From Gemmobacter aquaticus (lineage in GTDB: Bacteria; Pseudomonadota; Alphaproteobacteria; Rhodobacterales; Rhodobacteraceae), in NCBI RefSeq assembly GCF_007859075.1, contig NZ_VOAK01000026.1:1-64000 (forward strand): a stretch of DNA of 64,000 nt, written 5' to 3'. Position numbers and translations under genes: made by a program. Positions 43,018-52,096 of this stretch are shown here, piece by piece (position 1 is the stretch's first letter; each line of letters opens with the position of its first letter). The notes beneath the pieces were generated by a model. That model made no database searches. It saw only the letters and a list, made by a program, of their open reading frames with translations, and had not been told where the DNA came from.

Positions 43018-46000
43018 TCATGGACTTGCGTCCAGACCAGCCTGCCAGGCCCGGCAATGCCCGAGATACTCGCGGGCATCCTTGCTCAGCCTTGCGATTC
43101 CGCAGAGGCGCGCGAGCTCCAGCTCTGGATCCTCTGATGATGCAAGCCTCTGTGCATGCACGTCGATCAGGGCAGCAATCTCCGTGCGCGATATGTCGCG
43201 CAGGGCACGCTCCCCCATGCCGCGGAACGGGATGCGATCCACGATACTGCCCTTGGCCCAGACAAACCGCACACCGTCTTCATCCGCCAGATCGAAGGCC
43301 GAATGCAATTCTGCGATCCGGGCCTGAATGCGGCCACCGGTGCGCTGCCAGCCATGACGTTGCGCAACCATGCGGGCAAGGTTCGCCTCGGTGAGTGGGG
43401 CATTCTCAGCGACGATCTGGTGCAGCAACGCAAGCAATGTTGGCGTATAGTCTGCATCGAAGAACCGCTCAGGACTGACCGTGCCTTGTGCGGCTCTGGT
43501 GGTCGCGTCCAATAGGGCGGACGCGTCGATCGGAGCGGACGCGAAGTGCGGGGTATCATCATGAGGAATGCTTTCCATTGCCGACATGACCTGCGCCTCG
43601 TCTACCACATCTGCGATCTTCTGAACGGCCTCGGCCCGCAGGGCGCGATCAGATTCCAGTGCAGCGCGAAGCTGACCGTCGATCCGCTCCAGTGTGGCCT
43701 GGGGTGCGCGGAACCAGTCGGTCGACCAGATGCGCAGGATGGTCCATCCCAGCCCTTCCAGCACCGCTTGCCGGATGCGATCGCGGTCGCGCGCGGTAGC
43801 AGAAGAGTGATAGCGCGCACCGTCACACTCCACCCCGGCCAACCAGACGCCAGCATGATCTGGATGACGCACGCCAAGATCGATGCGGAAGCCCGAGACG
43901 CCGATCTGGCTGTGAACCTCCCATCCTTTCAGGGCCAGCGCATCGCGCACGGCTTCCTCGAACGGCGATTCAACGGGGCCAAGCGAACCGCTGTCCTGTG
44001 CGGCCAGCGCGACCGCCCCACGGTTGGCGAAATCGAGGAAGGCCTTGAGATCGGCCACCCCGCGGCCGCGGGCGCGACCGATGTCGATCTGGTCGGCTGT
44101 GACCGACGAAAACACATGCAGTTCCGACCGCGCACGGGTGACTGCCACGTTCAGCCGCTTTTCGCCGCCATCACCATTCAACGCGCCGAAGTTCATCGTC
44201 AGCTTGCCTGCCTGATCGGGTCCGAAGGTGATCGAGAACAGCATCACGTCCCGCTCGTCGCCCTGGATATTCTCGAGGTTCTTTACGATCAGCGGCTCCT
44301 CACGTTCATCCGAGAAGAACCATTCGAAATCAGGGGTCGCCTTGCGCTCGGCATCAAGAAGATCGAGGATCAGCCCCTGCTGCTGCGCGTTGAAGGTGAT
44401 GACGCCTAGGGTGGGGCGGCAATCCTCCGGGAGTTTCAGCCATTCGTTCAACCGCTTGCGGATGAACGTGACGATCGCGCGTGCCTCGTCGGGGTTGGTG
44501 CGCCCTTGGCCGCGCATGTAGGTGCCCGCGACCTTGTGCAGACGCACCGCCTGTCCCGAGGCATCTGGCGAAGGGAAGGTGACCAGACCGCCATCATAGT
44601 AGAAATGGTTGGAAAAGGCGATCAACGCCTCGTCCCGGCTGCGGTAGTGCCAGTTGAGCCGATGCGTCGGGATGCCGGCGGCCGACACTTCGTCGAGGAT
44701 CGAAGGCATGTCCTTCTCGAATTCCTCTACGCCGGGCATGTCGTCAGATGCATCCTCGCTGCGCCCGAAGAAGTTTGTGGGCGGCAGCTGCTTGGGGTCG
44801 CCCACAATAATCGCCTGCCGCCCGCGCGCGATTGCGCCGATCGCGTCCCAGGTCGAGATCTGCGAGGCCTCGTCGAAGATGACCAGATCGAACTGCGCCT
44901 GTCCGGCGGGCAGATACTGGGCCACCGAAAGCGGCGACATCAGAACGCAGGGGGCAAGTTTTCCGAAGGTTGTGGGCATGTCGCCGATAAGGCTGCGGAT
45001 CGCCTTCGTCGGGCGTTGCAGTCCAAGCTGATGGCGCAAACCACCGAGTTCAGAGTTCCGTGGAACGTCGTCTCGGCGGGGGAGATCGTTTCCTAGCCGG
45101 CGCATCACCTCCGAGGATGCAAGGCGCGCCATCGCATCATCCAGTTCGCGGAACCTGCGGATCAAGGCGTCGTGCTGCCAGTGGGAAAAACCGCGCAGAC
45201 AAGGCTCGGCATCCATCGCAAGGCGTAGCCACCATGCCATGTAGGCCTGCTCAAATGCTACGGCGGTATCGGCGAGGTCCGCCTTCGCTTCTAGCGCACT
45301 GACCAGCGGTTCGAGACCCGCTGCGATCGCCCGCGCGCGGCTGTCGCGCCATTTCAACCAGTCGCTGAATCTGTGTTGCAAGGACTCTAGCCCTCGCAGC
45401 AGGTCTGCGGCTTCTGGCCCAGGATCGCCCCCAAGTTCTTCGAAGCGCGCGCGCGCCGCCGTGACCATGGCATCGGCGGTTTGCAGCGCGGCCAGGAGCG
45501 GTGCGAGGTCGCCACCTGCGGCCGCTGCAAGCACAGGGCGATGTGCCTCGAGCCGGGCAGCCGGAATTCCTGCACCCTGGAGATGACGCTCAAGCGCAAG
45601 GAAGGCTTCGGCGGCGTCCAGCTCGGCCCGAAGCTGTTGAAGGTCGCTGCCTTCCTCGGCGAAGCCCGGTACGACACGCAGCGGAGATGCGGCGATATCT
45701 GCAAGGGCCCTGCGCAGTTGCTTGAGTGCCGACAGATCGCGCGCCGGGTCCGCTTTGCCTGTGCTGGCATAGGTCTGCAACAGCTTGGTCACCTTGCCTT
45801 TCGCCATGCCGGCAAAAGGCCAGGATTTCGCTTGAGCCTCGCGCCACTGCAGCTCCAGCGCATCCAGCGGCATGTCGGGCAGACCGCTGTCTGGATACTG
45901 TGCAGCAAGCGTGGCGCGGGCTGCCTTGGCCTGTGCGATTGTGGCCTCAAGCGCGTCCACGCCCAGTCTGAGGGCGGCAAGCGATGTCAATGCCTCTTCT

Positions 46001-48810
46001 GATACTCTGGGCTTGCCCAGACGTTGATCCGCAAGCCATACCAGCGCTGCCGCGACACCGGGTGCGTCGGCTTCGTCGGGACGCAGGCCAAGTCTTTCGC
46101 CCAAGCGGTGCCGTGCCATCCGTGCCTCGGTCATAGACTGGCGCAAGGACTTGGCGGCTTCCAGATAGTTGTCCTGCCAGCCGAAGGACCACTCCCCCCG
46201 ATCCAGCAGCGACAGCGGTCCTTGCGGGTCAAGGTCGGCAACGATGCCATGGCGCGTGCCAAGTTCTGCCGCCAATCCGCGCAAGTGCCGCCAGCTTGCC
46301 TGATCATGGCAGTCCTTGTTGTCGAAGTGCAGCGCAAACCCTGGAACACCACCCGCCACTTTACCGATGGCCTGATAAACGCTGAAACCCTGCGTGCCCG
46401 GACGATGCAGGGCATCGACATAGGCGTTGAGCTCATCTCGGGTCAGGCGCAAATCCTCCGCAATGCGTACCCACTCTTGCGCCGAGGCTTCAGTGGCGCG
46501 CTCCCAGGAGCGGCCAAGCTGCGCCAGCACCTTCTTGCGATCCGCCTTGTTGGAGTGCAACTCCAGAACCGCGTCGCCAAGGCCATGTCGCTCCAGTCGC
46601 CGATGCACCACATCAAGTGCCGCCGACTTTTCGGCTACGAACAGCACGGTCCGACCCCGGCCCAATTGATCGGCGATGATGTTTGTGATCGTCTGGCTCT
46701 TGCCGGTGCCGGGCGGGCCAATCAGCACGAAGTCATGCCCCGCGCCTGCCGCCAGAACCGCCGCCAGTTGTGAACTATCCGCCGGCAGCGGCGCCAGGAT
46801 GTCTGCCGGGGCATGCTTGCGGTCAACGTCTGCCGGACGGGGAAGCGGATTGCGGCTGCCCGGGAAGACTTCGGTCGGATTATCGACAAGATGCGCAACC
46901 AGCCGACTTTCGCGCAGGCTATCGGTGCGATCCACCAGGTCTTTCCACATCAGGTACTTTGCGAAGGAGAAGGTCGAAAGCGCGAACTCTTCGACGACCT
47001 CGAACCCCGCTACATCGCGCACGCGCTGGCGCAGGATCTCCATGATGCGATAAATGTCGATGCCACTTTCATCGCGGGGCAAATCGCCTTCAAGTTCGGG
47101 AATTCGCAGCTCGAAATCCCGTTTCAGCAGCTCCAGAAGAGTGGAGTTGATGCGAACCTCATCTTCAAGTTGGCTCAACCGGAACTCCGACTGGGCCGAG
47201 CGCCGCTCGAGCTTCGCTGGCAACAGAATGAGGGGTGCGCGATAGGTTCGCGTGTCGCCCTCGGTACGTTTCCAGCGCAAGAAGCCCACTGCCAGAAAAA
47301 GCGTGTTCGTTCCGCCCTCGGCGAGGTCGCTGCGTGCCTTCCTGTAAAGCTCTGTGAGACGGGTCGTCATGTCGCGCGACGTCAAAGGTACCGCAATCTG
47401 CCCGCGATCAAAGGCGTCACGGGCCAGATCTATTTCGATCTGGCGTGCCTCTTCGGGCGGCAGGTCGCGCCCAGTTGTCGCGTTTTCGTCCTTCAGCGCA
47501 AGAAGCCGAAACTGCTCGCCATCCGCCAGCCTGTCCTCGGCGCGAGAGATGTCAGGGCAGAGCATTGACACCGCGCCCTTGGTGTCGCGGAAGTTCAGCA
47601 ACCGATTGCTGAGCGACAGATCGAGAAGTTTGCGTTGCCAGCGCTCGATACGCCCAAGCGCGGTAGTTGGCGTCTCATCGGTTATTTCGCCGGGCAGCAG
47701 CCCGAGATCGAGCGGTCGGGGCAGCGCGGCCGGCGCTGCGGTGATCGCATCTGCTGGGGCGCTCTCGATCTGGCGATGGCTGGCCAGCGGGCGGATGCGC
47801 GCCGCACGGGCGCGGTTGATGTCCACCGCCTCAACGAATTCGGCCTCTCGCGCCTCGGACAGGCGATCCCTGCCTGCATCCACGGCCTGTTGAAAGCCTA
47901 TGGCGGGACGCTTGGTGACAAGTGTGGTTTCGAGCGGCACAAATTCGCGCGCGACCGAAGCCTTGCGCACCGTAACCACGTCAGTCTCGACCAGCCTGCC
48001 GAAGTCCTTCTTGATCAGCCAGACGCCTACCCAGGCATGGCCCTGTGAGAACAGCACCGCAGCATTCAGCCCGGCTGCCTCAAAAGCCGCTGCCAGCAGC
48101 AGGGTGCTGTCAAGGCAGGTGGCGAGGCCCTCGGCGCATATGCGTTCAGGGTCGCGCACTTTCTGCCCGATACGCTCGAACGAAGCGGGTGGAACGGCAT
48201 AGGACAGGCCAAGCCCGGTCGCGGCGGACCAGATAGCACCGGCGAGCATCCAGACCCGGCCCGCATCTCCAGTTTGATAGCCGTCAATCGCACCAGATTG
48301 TCCTGCTGCTTCCAGAAGCCGCGATGCTTCTTTCAGGATGCGAGCGACGTAGGGTTGATTGGGCGACACATAGGCCGCGAGGATGTTGTCCATTTCAGCC
48401 AGCCCGCCCCACTCGTCACGGGCAAGCATCTCGATCGGGTGCATGACAGTCACATCTTCCAGCCCGTCCGCCGACAAGTGAAACGCAAGCTGGCCGAATT
48501 CGGCCTCGTCAAGCCCGCTGAGCATGACGGGGTCAAGCGGGGTTTCAAGATCACTGATCCGTACGCTGCTGCCCGCGGCGATCCGGTCGATGACCCAGGT
48601 CTTTTCGCGCCGGATTGCCGGGCGAGCAGTCAAATGGAGGCGAACACCTTCGACGACATCAGGGCCGAGATTTTCGATGCTCAGTTCCTTGATGACCGCG
48701 ACACCGTTTTGCGCCGTCGCGAAGTTGACCTTGGCCGCCGCAGATATGTGCAAAACAAGTCCGCTGGCTTGGACGGCATCGACCATAGGAATCAGGTCAA
48801 GATCTTGCAT
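43018..48810 (-). CDS. DUF4011-helicase-Vsr-DUF3320 defence protein with transglutaminase-like domain
   Basis: A protein of 1930 residues from ATG 48810. Domains in order: a beta-rich N-terminus; a transglutaminase-like domain with a Cys-His-Asp triad (Cys232 in ATCLDSTLL, His258 in QGHAWVGVW, Asp277 in VETD); DUF4011 at about 385-640 (WQRKLLDLSLSNRLLNF); and a superfamily 1 helicase with Walker A GPPGTGKS (698-705), Walker B VIFDEASQIS and GDPKQLPP. A Vsr/DUF559-like nuclease (GFRIDLGVRHPD, AGVECDGARYHSS, RDRIRQAVLEGLGW, ILRIWSTDWF) and a DUF3320-type C-terminus follow. Single proteins with DUF4011, helicase and Vsr domains are known anti-phage systems. It is alone on its strand. Confidence 0.9.
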   Translation of the reverse strand: MQDLDLIPMVDAVQASGLVLHISAAAKVNFATAQNGVAVIKELSIENLGPDVVEGVRLHLTARPAIRREKTWVIDRIAAGSSVRISDLETPLDPVMLSGLDEAEFGQLAFHLSADGLEDVTVMHPIEMLARDEWGGLAEMDNILAAYVSPNQPYVARILKEASRLLEAAGQSGAIDGYQTGDAGRVWMLAGAIWSAATGLGLSYAVPPASFERIGQKVRDPERICAEGLATCLDSTLLLAAAFEAAGLNAAVLFSQGHAWVGVWLIKKDFGRLVETDVVTVRKASVAREFVPLETTLVTKRPAIGFQQAVDAGRDRLSEAREAEFVEAVDINRARAARIRPLASHRQIESAPADAITAAPAALPRPLDLGLLPGEITDETPTTALGRIERWQRKLLDLSLSNRLLNFRDTKGAVSMLCPDISRAEDRLADGEQFRLLALKDENATTGRDLPPEEARQIEIDLARDAFDRGQIAVPLTSRDMTTRLTELYRKARSDLAEGGTNTLFLAVGFLRWKRTEGDTRTYRAPLILLPAKLERRSAQSEFRLSQLEDEVRINSTLLELLKRDFELRIPELEGDLPRDESGIDIYRIMEILRQRVRDVAGFEVVEEFALSTFSFAKYLMWKDLVDRTDSLRESRLVAHLVDNPTEVFPGSRNPLPRPADVDRKHAPADILAPLPADSSQLAAVLAAGAGHDFVLIGPPGTGKSQTITNIIADQLGRGRTVLFVAEKSAALDVVHRRLERHGLGDAVLELHSNKADRKKVLAQLGRSWERATEASAQEWVRIAEDLRLTRDELNAYVDALHRPGTQGFSVYQAIGKVAGGVPGFALHFDNKDCHDQASWRHLRGLAAELGTRHGIVADLDPQGPLSLLDRGEWSFGWQDNYLEAAKSLRQSMTEARMARHRLGERLGLRPDEADAPGVAAALVWLADQRLGKPRVSEEALTSLAALRLGVDALEATIAQAKAARATLAAQYPDSGLPDMPLDALELQWREAQAKSWPFAGMAKGKVTKLLQTYASTGKADPARDLSALKQLRRALADIAASPLRVVPGFAEEGSDLQQLRAELDAAEAFLALERHLQGAGIPAARLEAHRPVLAAAAGGDLAPLLAALQTADAMVTAARARFEELGGDPGPEAADLLRGLESLQHRFSDWLKWRDSRARAIAAGLEPLVSALEAKADLADTAVAFEQAYMAWWLRLAMDAEPCLRGFSHWQHDALIRRFRELDDAMARLASSEVMRRLGNDLPRRDDVPRNSELGGLRHQLGLQRPTKAIRSLIGDMPTTFGKLAPCVLMSPLSVAQYLPAGQAQFDLVIFDEASQISTWDAIGAIARGRQAIIVGDPKQLPPTNFFGRSEDASDDMPGVEEFEKDMPSILDEVSAAGIPTHRLNWHYRSRDEALIAFSNHFYYDGGLVTFPSPDASGQAVRLHKVAGTYMRGQGRTNPDEARAIVTFIRKRLNEWLKLPEDCRPTLGVITFNAQQQGLILDLLDAERKATPDFEWFFSDEREEPLIVKNLENIQGDERDVMLFSITFGPDQAGKLTMNFGALNGDGGEKRLNVAVTRARSELHVFSSVTADQIDIGRARGRGVADLKAFLDFANRGAVALAAQDSGSLGPVESPFEEAVRDALALKGWEVHSQIGVSGFRIDLGVRHPDHAGVWLAGVECDGARYHSSATARDRDRIRQAVLEGLGWTILRIWSTDWFRAPQATLERIDGQLRAALESDRALRAEAVQKIADVVDEAQVMSAMESIPHDDTPHFASAPIDASALLDATTRAAQGTVSPERFFDADYTPTLLALLHQIVAENAPLTEANLARMVAQRHGWQRTGGRIQARIAELHSAFDLADEDGVRFVWAKGSIVDRIPFRGMGERALRDISRTEIAALIDVHAQRLASSEDPELELARLCGIARLSKDAREYLGHCRAWQAGLDASP

Positions 48811-49022
48811 GACGAATCTCTTGAAAAACAACGTGTCCCGGAATGCCTGTCAGAAGAGCCGGTCCTCATGATGTCATGCAGATGGCGGCAATGTGACGAG
48901 ATGATCATGTGTGTTTTGGGTCGATCCCGGTATCGGTTTCCTCGGCCCGTTTAGACCAGCCACTGAGGCGCCCCTAGATTTATAGACACGTTGCCCCCTT
49001 GCTTTGAGGCTGGGAGGCCGAG

Positions 49023-49260
49023 ATGGGGACAAGTTACTACTGCGACGAGTTCAAGCGTGATTTGGAGCAGCAGATCACGGTTCGGGGGTACCTTGTCAGC
49101 GAGGCTGCCCTGCGTTTGGGGGTGAGTTCGCGTTCCCTATACAAGTGGCTGAAGCTGTTTGGAGAACCGATGGCTAAAGCGCGAGCTGGCGCGAGTGACC
49201 GAGGAGCGCGATATATAAAAACTGTCACGGGCCGCGGCCCGCCTGTGCGCGGTATAAACG
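49023..49260 (+). pseudogene. IS3-type OrfA remnant
   Basis: The frame MGTSYYCDEFKRDLEQQITV with SEAALRLGVSSRSLYKWLKLFGEP is an IS3-family OrfA helix-turn-helix. After FGEP the frame is lost: the sequence for KRELARVTEERDI follows in another frame and then breaks up in A+T-rich DNA. It lies about 225 bp before the second IS407-like copy. It belongs to the inside of the IS-bounded unit and is a decayed, probably older, element. Confidence 0.75.
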
Positions 49261-49485
49261 GCCGTGCTGCGCTTGATGGCCTGAAGGGCCGTTGTCGATT
49301 GCTTCTTGTCCGTTGAGCTATGTTCGGAAGAACCGAAAAGATGGAAAGCAGGAGAACGCAAACATCCGGTTCCTCCTAGGGACAGAAAAAAGAAGAGAAC
49401 GGCCAATCGCCCCCGGGAAGGAACAGAAAAGAAAGAAAGGCATCGCCTCCTGAACAGAAGTTGAAAACAGGAAAACAGTCGTGAC
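49261..49485. other. Purine-rich non-coding stretch before IS copy 2
   Basis: The plus strand is strikingly rich in A and G (GAACGGCC..., AAAGAAAGAAAGG at about 49429-49441). No gene or repeat is recognised. It ends at GTGAC directly against the IS. Confidence 0.5.
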
Positions 49486-49503
49486 TGCTCTGCCCCCCGG
49501 AGC

Positions 49504-50430
49504 TCATCCAGCTGAAACCAGAGCCGGCTGGTGACAATTGCCCGCTTGTGCGGAGGGGGCAATGGGCGAACGGCGGAACGCTTCCGTTTCGTGGAGCCGA
49601 TCGCCCATTGCGGCGAGTAGGGCGGCATAGGCCGCGGGGGTCTGGTAACCCAAGGCCGAATGAGGCCTTTCAGCGTTGTAGTCGGCCACCCAGGCGGCGA
49701 TGACGCTGCGGGCGTGGTCGAGGCTGAAGAACAGCGTCTCGTTCAAGAGCTCGTCGCGCATCTTCGAATTGAAGGCCTCGCAGATCCCGTTCTGCATCGG
49801 CTTTCCCGGCGCGATGAAGTGCCAGGGCACGCCCGTATCCTCGCTCCAGGCCAGTATCGCGTTGGAGGTGAACTCGGTCCCGTGGTCGGAGACGATCAGG
49901 CCGGGCTTGCCGCGCCGGGCGATCAGCGCCGTCAGTTCCCGCGCCACGCGGCGGCCCGAGATCGAGGTGTCGACCACGGCCGCCAGACATTCTTTCGTGA
50001 CATCGTCGATCACGTTGAAGATCCGGAACCGCCGCCCCTGGGCGAACTGGTCATGCACGAAGTCGACCGACCAGCGCGCGTTCGGCGCGGCCACCGTCAG
50101 GAGCGGCGCCCGCGTGCCCGTCGCCTTCTTCCGTCCCCGTCGCTTGCGCACCGACAGGCCCTCCTCTCGGTAGAGCCGCTGGGTCTTCTTGCGGTTCACG
50201 ACATGGCCCTCCCGACGCAGCAGAACATGCAGCCGCCGGTAGCCGAACCGGCGCCGCTCGGATGCCCGCGCCCGCAGGCGCTCGCGCAGATCGTGATCGT
50301 CGGGGCGTCGGCCGCGGTATCGGATCGAGGTCCGGTCCGTGCCGATCACGGAACACGCCCGCCGCTCGCTCATCTCGTGGCACTCCACGAGGATCGCGAC
50401 GGCTTCGCGCCTAGCGGCGGGCGTCACCAC
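49504..50430 (-). CDS. IS407-like transposase OrfB, copy 2
   Basis: Identical in sequence to the OrfB of copy 1, with complete DDE residues (VDFVHD, SDHGTEF, CEAFNSK). It is probably produced by -1 frameshifting from OrfA at GCGAAAG. Confidence 0.9.
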   Translation of the reverse strand: MVTPAARREAVAILVECHEMSERRACSVIGTDRTSIRYRGRRPDDHDLRERLRARASERRRFGYRRLHVLLRREGHVVNRKKTQRLYREEGLSVRKRRGRKKATGTRAPLLTVAAPNARWSVDFVHDQFAQGRRFRIFNVIDDVTKECLAAVVDTSISGRRVARELTALIARRGKPGLIVSDHGTEFTSNAILAWSEDTGVPWHFIAPGKPMQNGICEAFNSKMRDELLNETLFFSLDHARSVIAAWVADYNAERPHSALGYQTPAAYAALLAAMGDRLHETEAFRRSPIAPSAQAGNCHQPALVSAG

Positions 50431-50690
50431 TTTCGCGACAGGAGGTCCTTCAGCGCAGCCTGGTCGAGCAGCGACTCCGCCAAGAGCCGCTTCAGCCGAG
50501 CATTCTCCTCTTCCAGCGCCTTCAGCCGCTTCGCGTCCGACACCTCCATCCCGCCGAACTTGGCTTTCCAAGTGTAGAACGTCGCGCTGCTGATCCCGTG
50601 ACGCCGGCACAGCTCCGCCGTCTTCGCACCCGCCTCCTGCTCCCGCAGGATGCAGATGATCTGCTCTTCCGTGAACTTCGATCGCTTCAT
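50424..50690 (-). CDS. IS407-like transposase OrfA, copy 2
   Basis: A protein of 88 residues identical to the OrfA of copy 1 (helix-turn-helix plus leucine-zipper-like stretch), overlapping OrfB. Confidence 0.92.
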   Translation of the reverse strand: MKRSKFTEEQIICILREQEAGAKTAELCRRHGISSATFYTWKAKFGGMEVSDAKRLKALEEENARLKRLLAESLLDQAALKDLLSRKW

Positions 50691-50754
50691 CGTCCGGTCC
50701 TCTCCTTGGGCCGGACTCTAGCATCAGATGGAGGAGTTATCGGGGGTCAGAGCA

Positions 50755-50758
50755 GCCC
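50755..50758. repeat. Target-site duplication GCCC, right copy
   Basis: This matches 339-342. Together with that copy it brackets the whole region from the left end of IS copy 1 to the right end of IS copy 2. Confidence 0.8.
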
Positions 50759-50813
50759 CAACATGGGCATCGGCGGCGTTACACCCGCCATGAAACTGAA
50801 AATGGCCGCGTGA
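50759..50813 (+). pseudogene. IS3-family transposase OrfB, 3' end
   Basis: Codes in frame for NMGIGGVTPAMKLKMAA and a stop, the natural end of the transposase whose earlier part is at 1-342 (ending YNNERP). The joined sequence reads through without a gap once one GCCC is removed. The following about 40 bp to GGATTACC are probably the right end of that element. Confidence 0.88.
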
Positions 50814-50859
50814 GTTCTACGGTCGTGCCCCGCTAAAATGGAGAGGATTACCGGTGGGG

Positions 50860-50892
50860 AATGTGAAGGCGCTGCTGGAGAGGGTGGTGGGG
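50860..50892 (+). repeat. 33-bp repeat, copy 1 (serine-recombinase 3' end)
   Basis: These 33 bases match 54150-54182 with one mismatch and encode NVKALLERVVG, the last residues of a serine-recombinase-type protein. Here only this scrap remains, directly after the IS3-type element end. Confidence 0.75.
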
Positions 50893-51272
50893 TACGGTGA
50901 CGTTGGGTGGTTGGACTGTCGTTGGTGGCAACTCTGCAACGCCTTGTCGCTATCGTTGGATTGCAAGGCAACGGCGACTCTCGCGCCTGCCCGGTCGGGC
51001 TGCCGCGCATCGTGTGCGCAGAACGTCGCATCGAAGTCTGGCGATCTGAATGGAAAACTGACTTGCCGCAATACGGGACTAGATCGCACGGGACGACGCG
51101 GCTCAGCCCCTGGAAATGACTTGGCAGTGCGCGCGCGCCGTTCTTGTCCGCACAGAAATCAATCGCCGTGCTCTAGGATCAGAAGGTGGGGCTGTCGGGG
51201 AACATGGTGGCATCTGCGAGCGAATCCTGAGGTGCATCTGACGTCTCCAAAGCCATCGAAGCTGGCCCCTCA
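50893..51272. other. Remnant region without a recognised gene
   Basis: This 380-bp region lies between the recombinase scrap and the tetR stop. A 182-codon frame (50854-51402) crosses it but has an unnatural composition rich in Cys, Trp and Arg and runs into tetR antisense. I regard the region as debris from past insertions. Confidence 0.5.
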
Positions 51273-51902
51273 TCAGCTCACAGCAGTTTCCCCCTTATCC
51301 CCTGCGATATCCCCGAAGGCGAGCGTCTGCAGGGTTTGCCCGATCAAGCTGACAATCTGTTGCCGTGTCAGTGCAACGAGTGGAGGCAGCTTCAGGATAT
51401 AGCGCCCGAGCGCTACGCCAAGCAGAAGGCTGGAGATCAGCGCCGCCCGTGTGGGGATTTGGTCGGCGGGCAGATAGGTGCGCAGGAAGGGAGCGACCTG
51501 CTTGCCAAAGATTTCGCGCATGCGCTCGGCCGCGAGTTCATTCGATGAGGCCGAGCGCAGAAGAACGGGCAGACCTCCGGCGCGTTCACCCTCCCAGACA
51601 TCCAGAAAGTGACCGGCAAGGGTTTGACCCAACTCCGAAGTGGCGATCGGCGGCAACGCCTCGAGACCCAGAGAGAAATCGGCCGACTGCACGAAGAGAG
51701 CCTCTTTCCCGCCGAAGTAGCGCACGACCAGTGCTGGATCGGCCCCCGCCTCGGCGGCGATATCGCGCACGGTGGTGCGGTCAAAGCCGTTCTGCGCAAA
51801 GAGCGTACCTGCGGCGGTCAGGATCGCAAGCCTTGTGCGATCAGATTTCTTGAGCTTTTGGGGTTCCTGCACGGGTATATCTCCTTTGGTCGTCTGGACC
51901 AT
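51273..51902 (-). CDS. TetR-family transcriptional repressor
   Basis: A protein of 209 residues from ATG 51902; an upstream TTG at 51926 is less likely. The N-terminal TetR helix-turn-helix is clear (ILTAAGTLFAQNGFDRTTVRDIAAEAGADPALVVRYFGGKEAL), followed by a helical ligand-binding domain. It is divergent from the FAD monooxygenase gene. Two copies of a palindromic site overlap the shared promoter region (51923-51936 and 51961-51974), so it very probably represses the monooxygenase operon and itself. Confidence 0.92.
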   Translation of the reverse strand: MVQTTKGDIPVQEPQKLKKSDRTRLAILTAAGTLFAQNGFDRTTVRDIAAEAGADPALVVRYFGGKEALFVQSADFSLGLEALPPIATSELGQTLAGHFLDVWEGERAGGLPVLLRSASSNELAAERMREIFGKQVAPFLRTYLPADQIPTRAALISSLLLGVALGRYILKLPPLVALTRQQIVSLIGQTLQTLAFGDIAGDKGETAVS

Positions 51903-51922
51903 CGCCTGCCGGGTTGGAAAAA

Positions 51923-51974
51923 TCAACAGTCATTGACAAAAATCCTGCACGTCATGTATATCAACAATCGTTGA
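51923..51974 (+). promoter_or_regulatory. Promoter with paired TetR operators
   Basis: A -35 TTGACA (51933-51938), an 18-bp spacer and -10 TATATC (51957-51962) face the monooxygenase gene. The sites TCAACAGTCATTGA (51923-51936) and TCAACAATCGTTGA (51961-51974) overlap the two promoter elements, 38 bp apart. Binding there would block RNA polymerase. Confidence 0.75.
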
Positions 51975-52096
51975 CTTTATGATTCGAAACGCGTCCGAGC
52001 TTCCTTCACCGACTTCACGTTCATGGCGCGGCCAGCGAGGCGGCGAACGGCGGGGGCATGCTCAGACACATCCGGACCTGTCCAAAGGAGGCTGAC

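Larger units (their letters stand above)
49486..50754 (-). mobile_element. IS407-like insertion sequence, copy 2, 1269 bp
   Basis: Same length, ends and reading frames as copy 1 (offset 49,143 bp, direct orientation). The left flank is GTGAC and the right flank GCCCC, so there is no duplication around this copy alone. The right flank pairs with the left flank of copy 1 (GCCC). The two copies therefore mark the junctions of one inserted unit. Confidence 0.95.

Noticed and set aside
343-50754. Interpreting the two IS copies as independent insertions
   Set aside because: Neither has its own target duplication, while the outer flanks match each other and restore one gene.
50854-51402. 182-codon plus-strand frame after the recombinase scrap
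   Set aside because: Begins in a recombinase fragment, is rich in Cys/Trp/Arg and runs antisense into tetR; debris.
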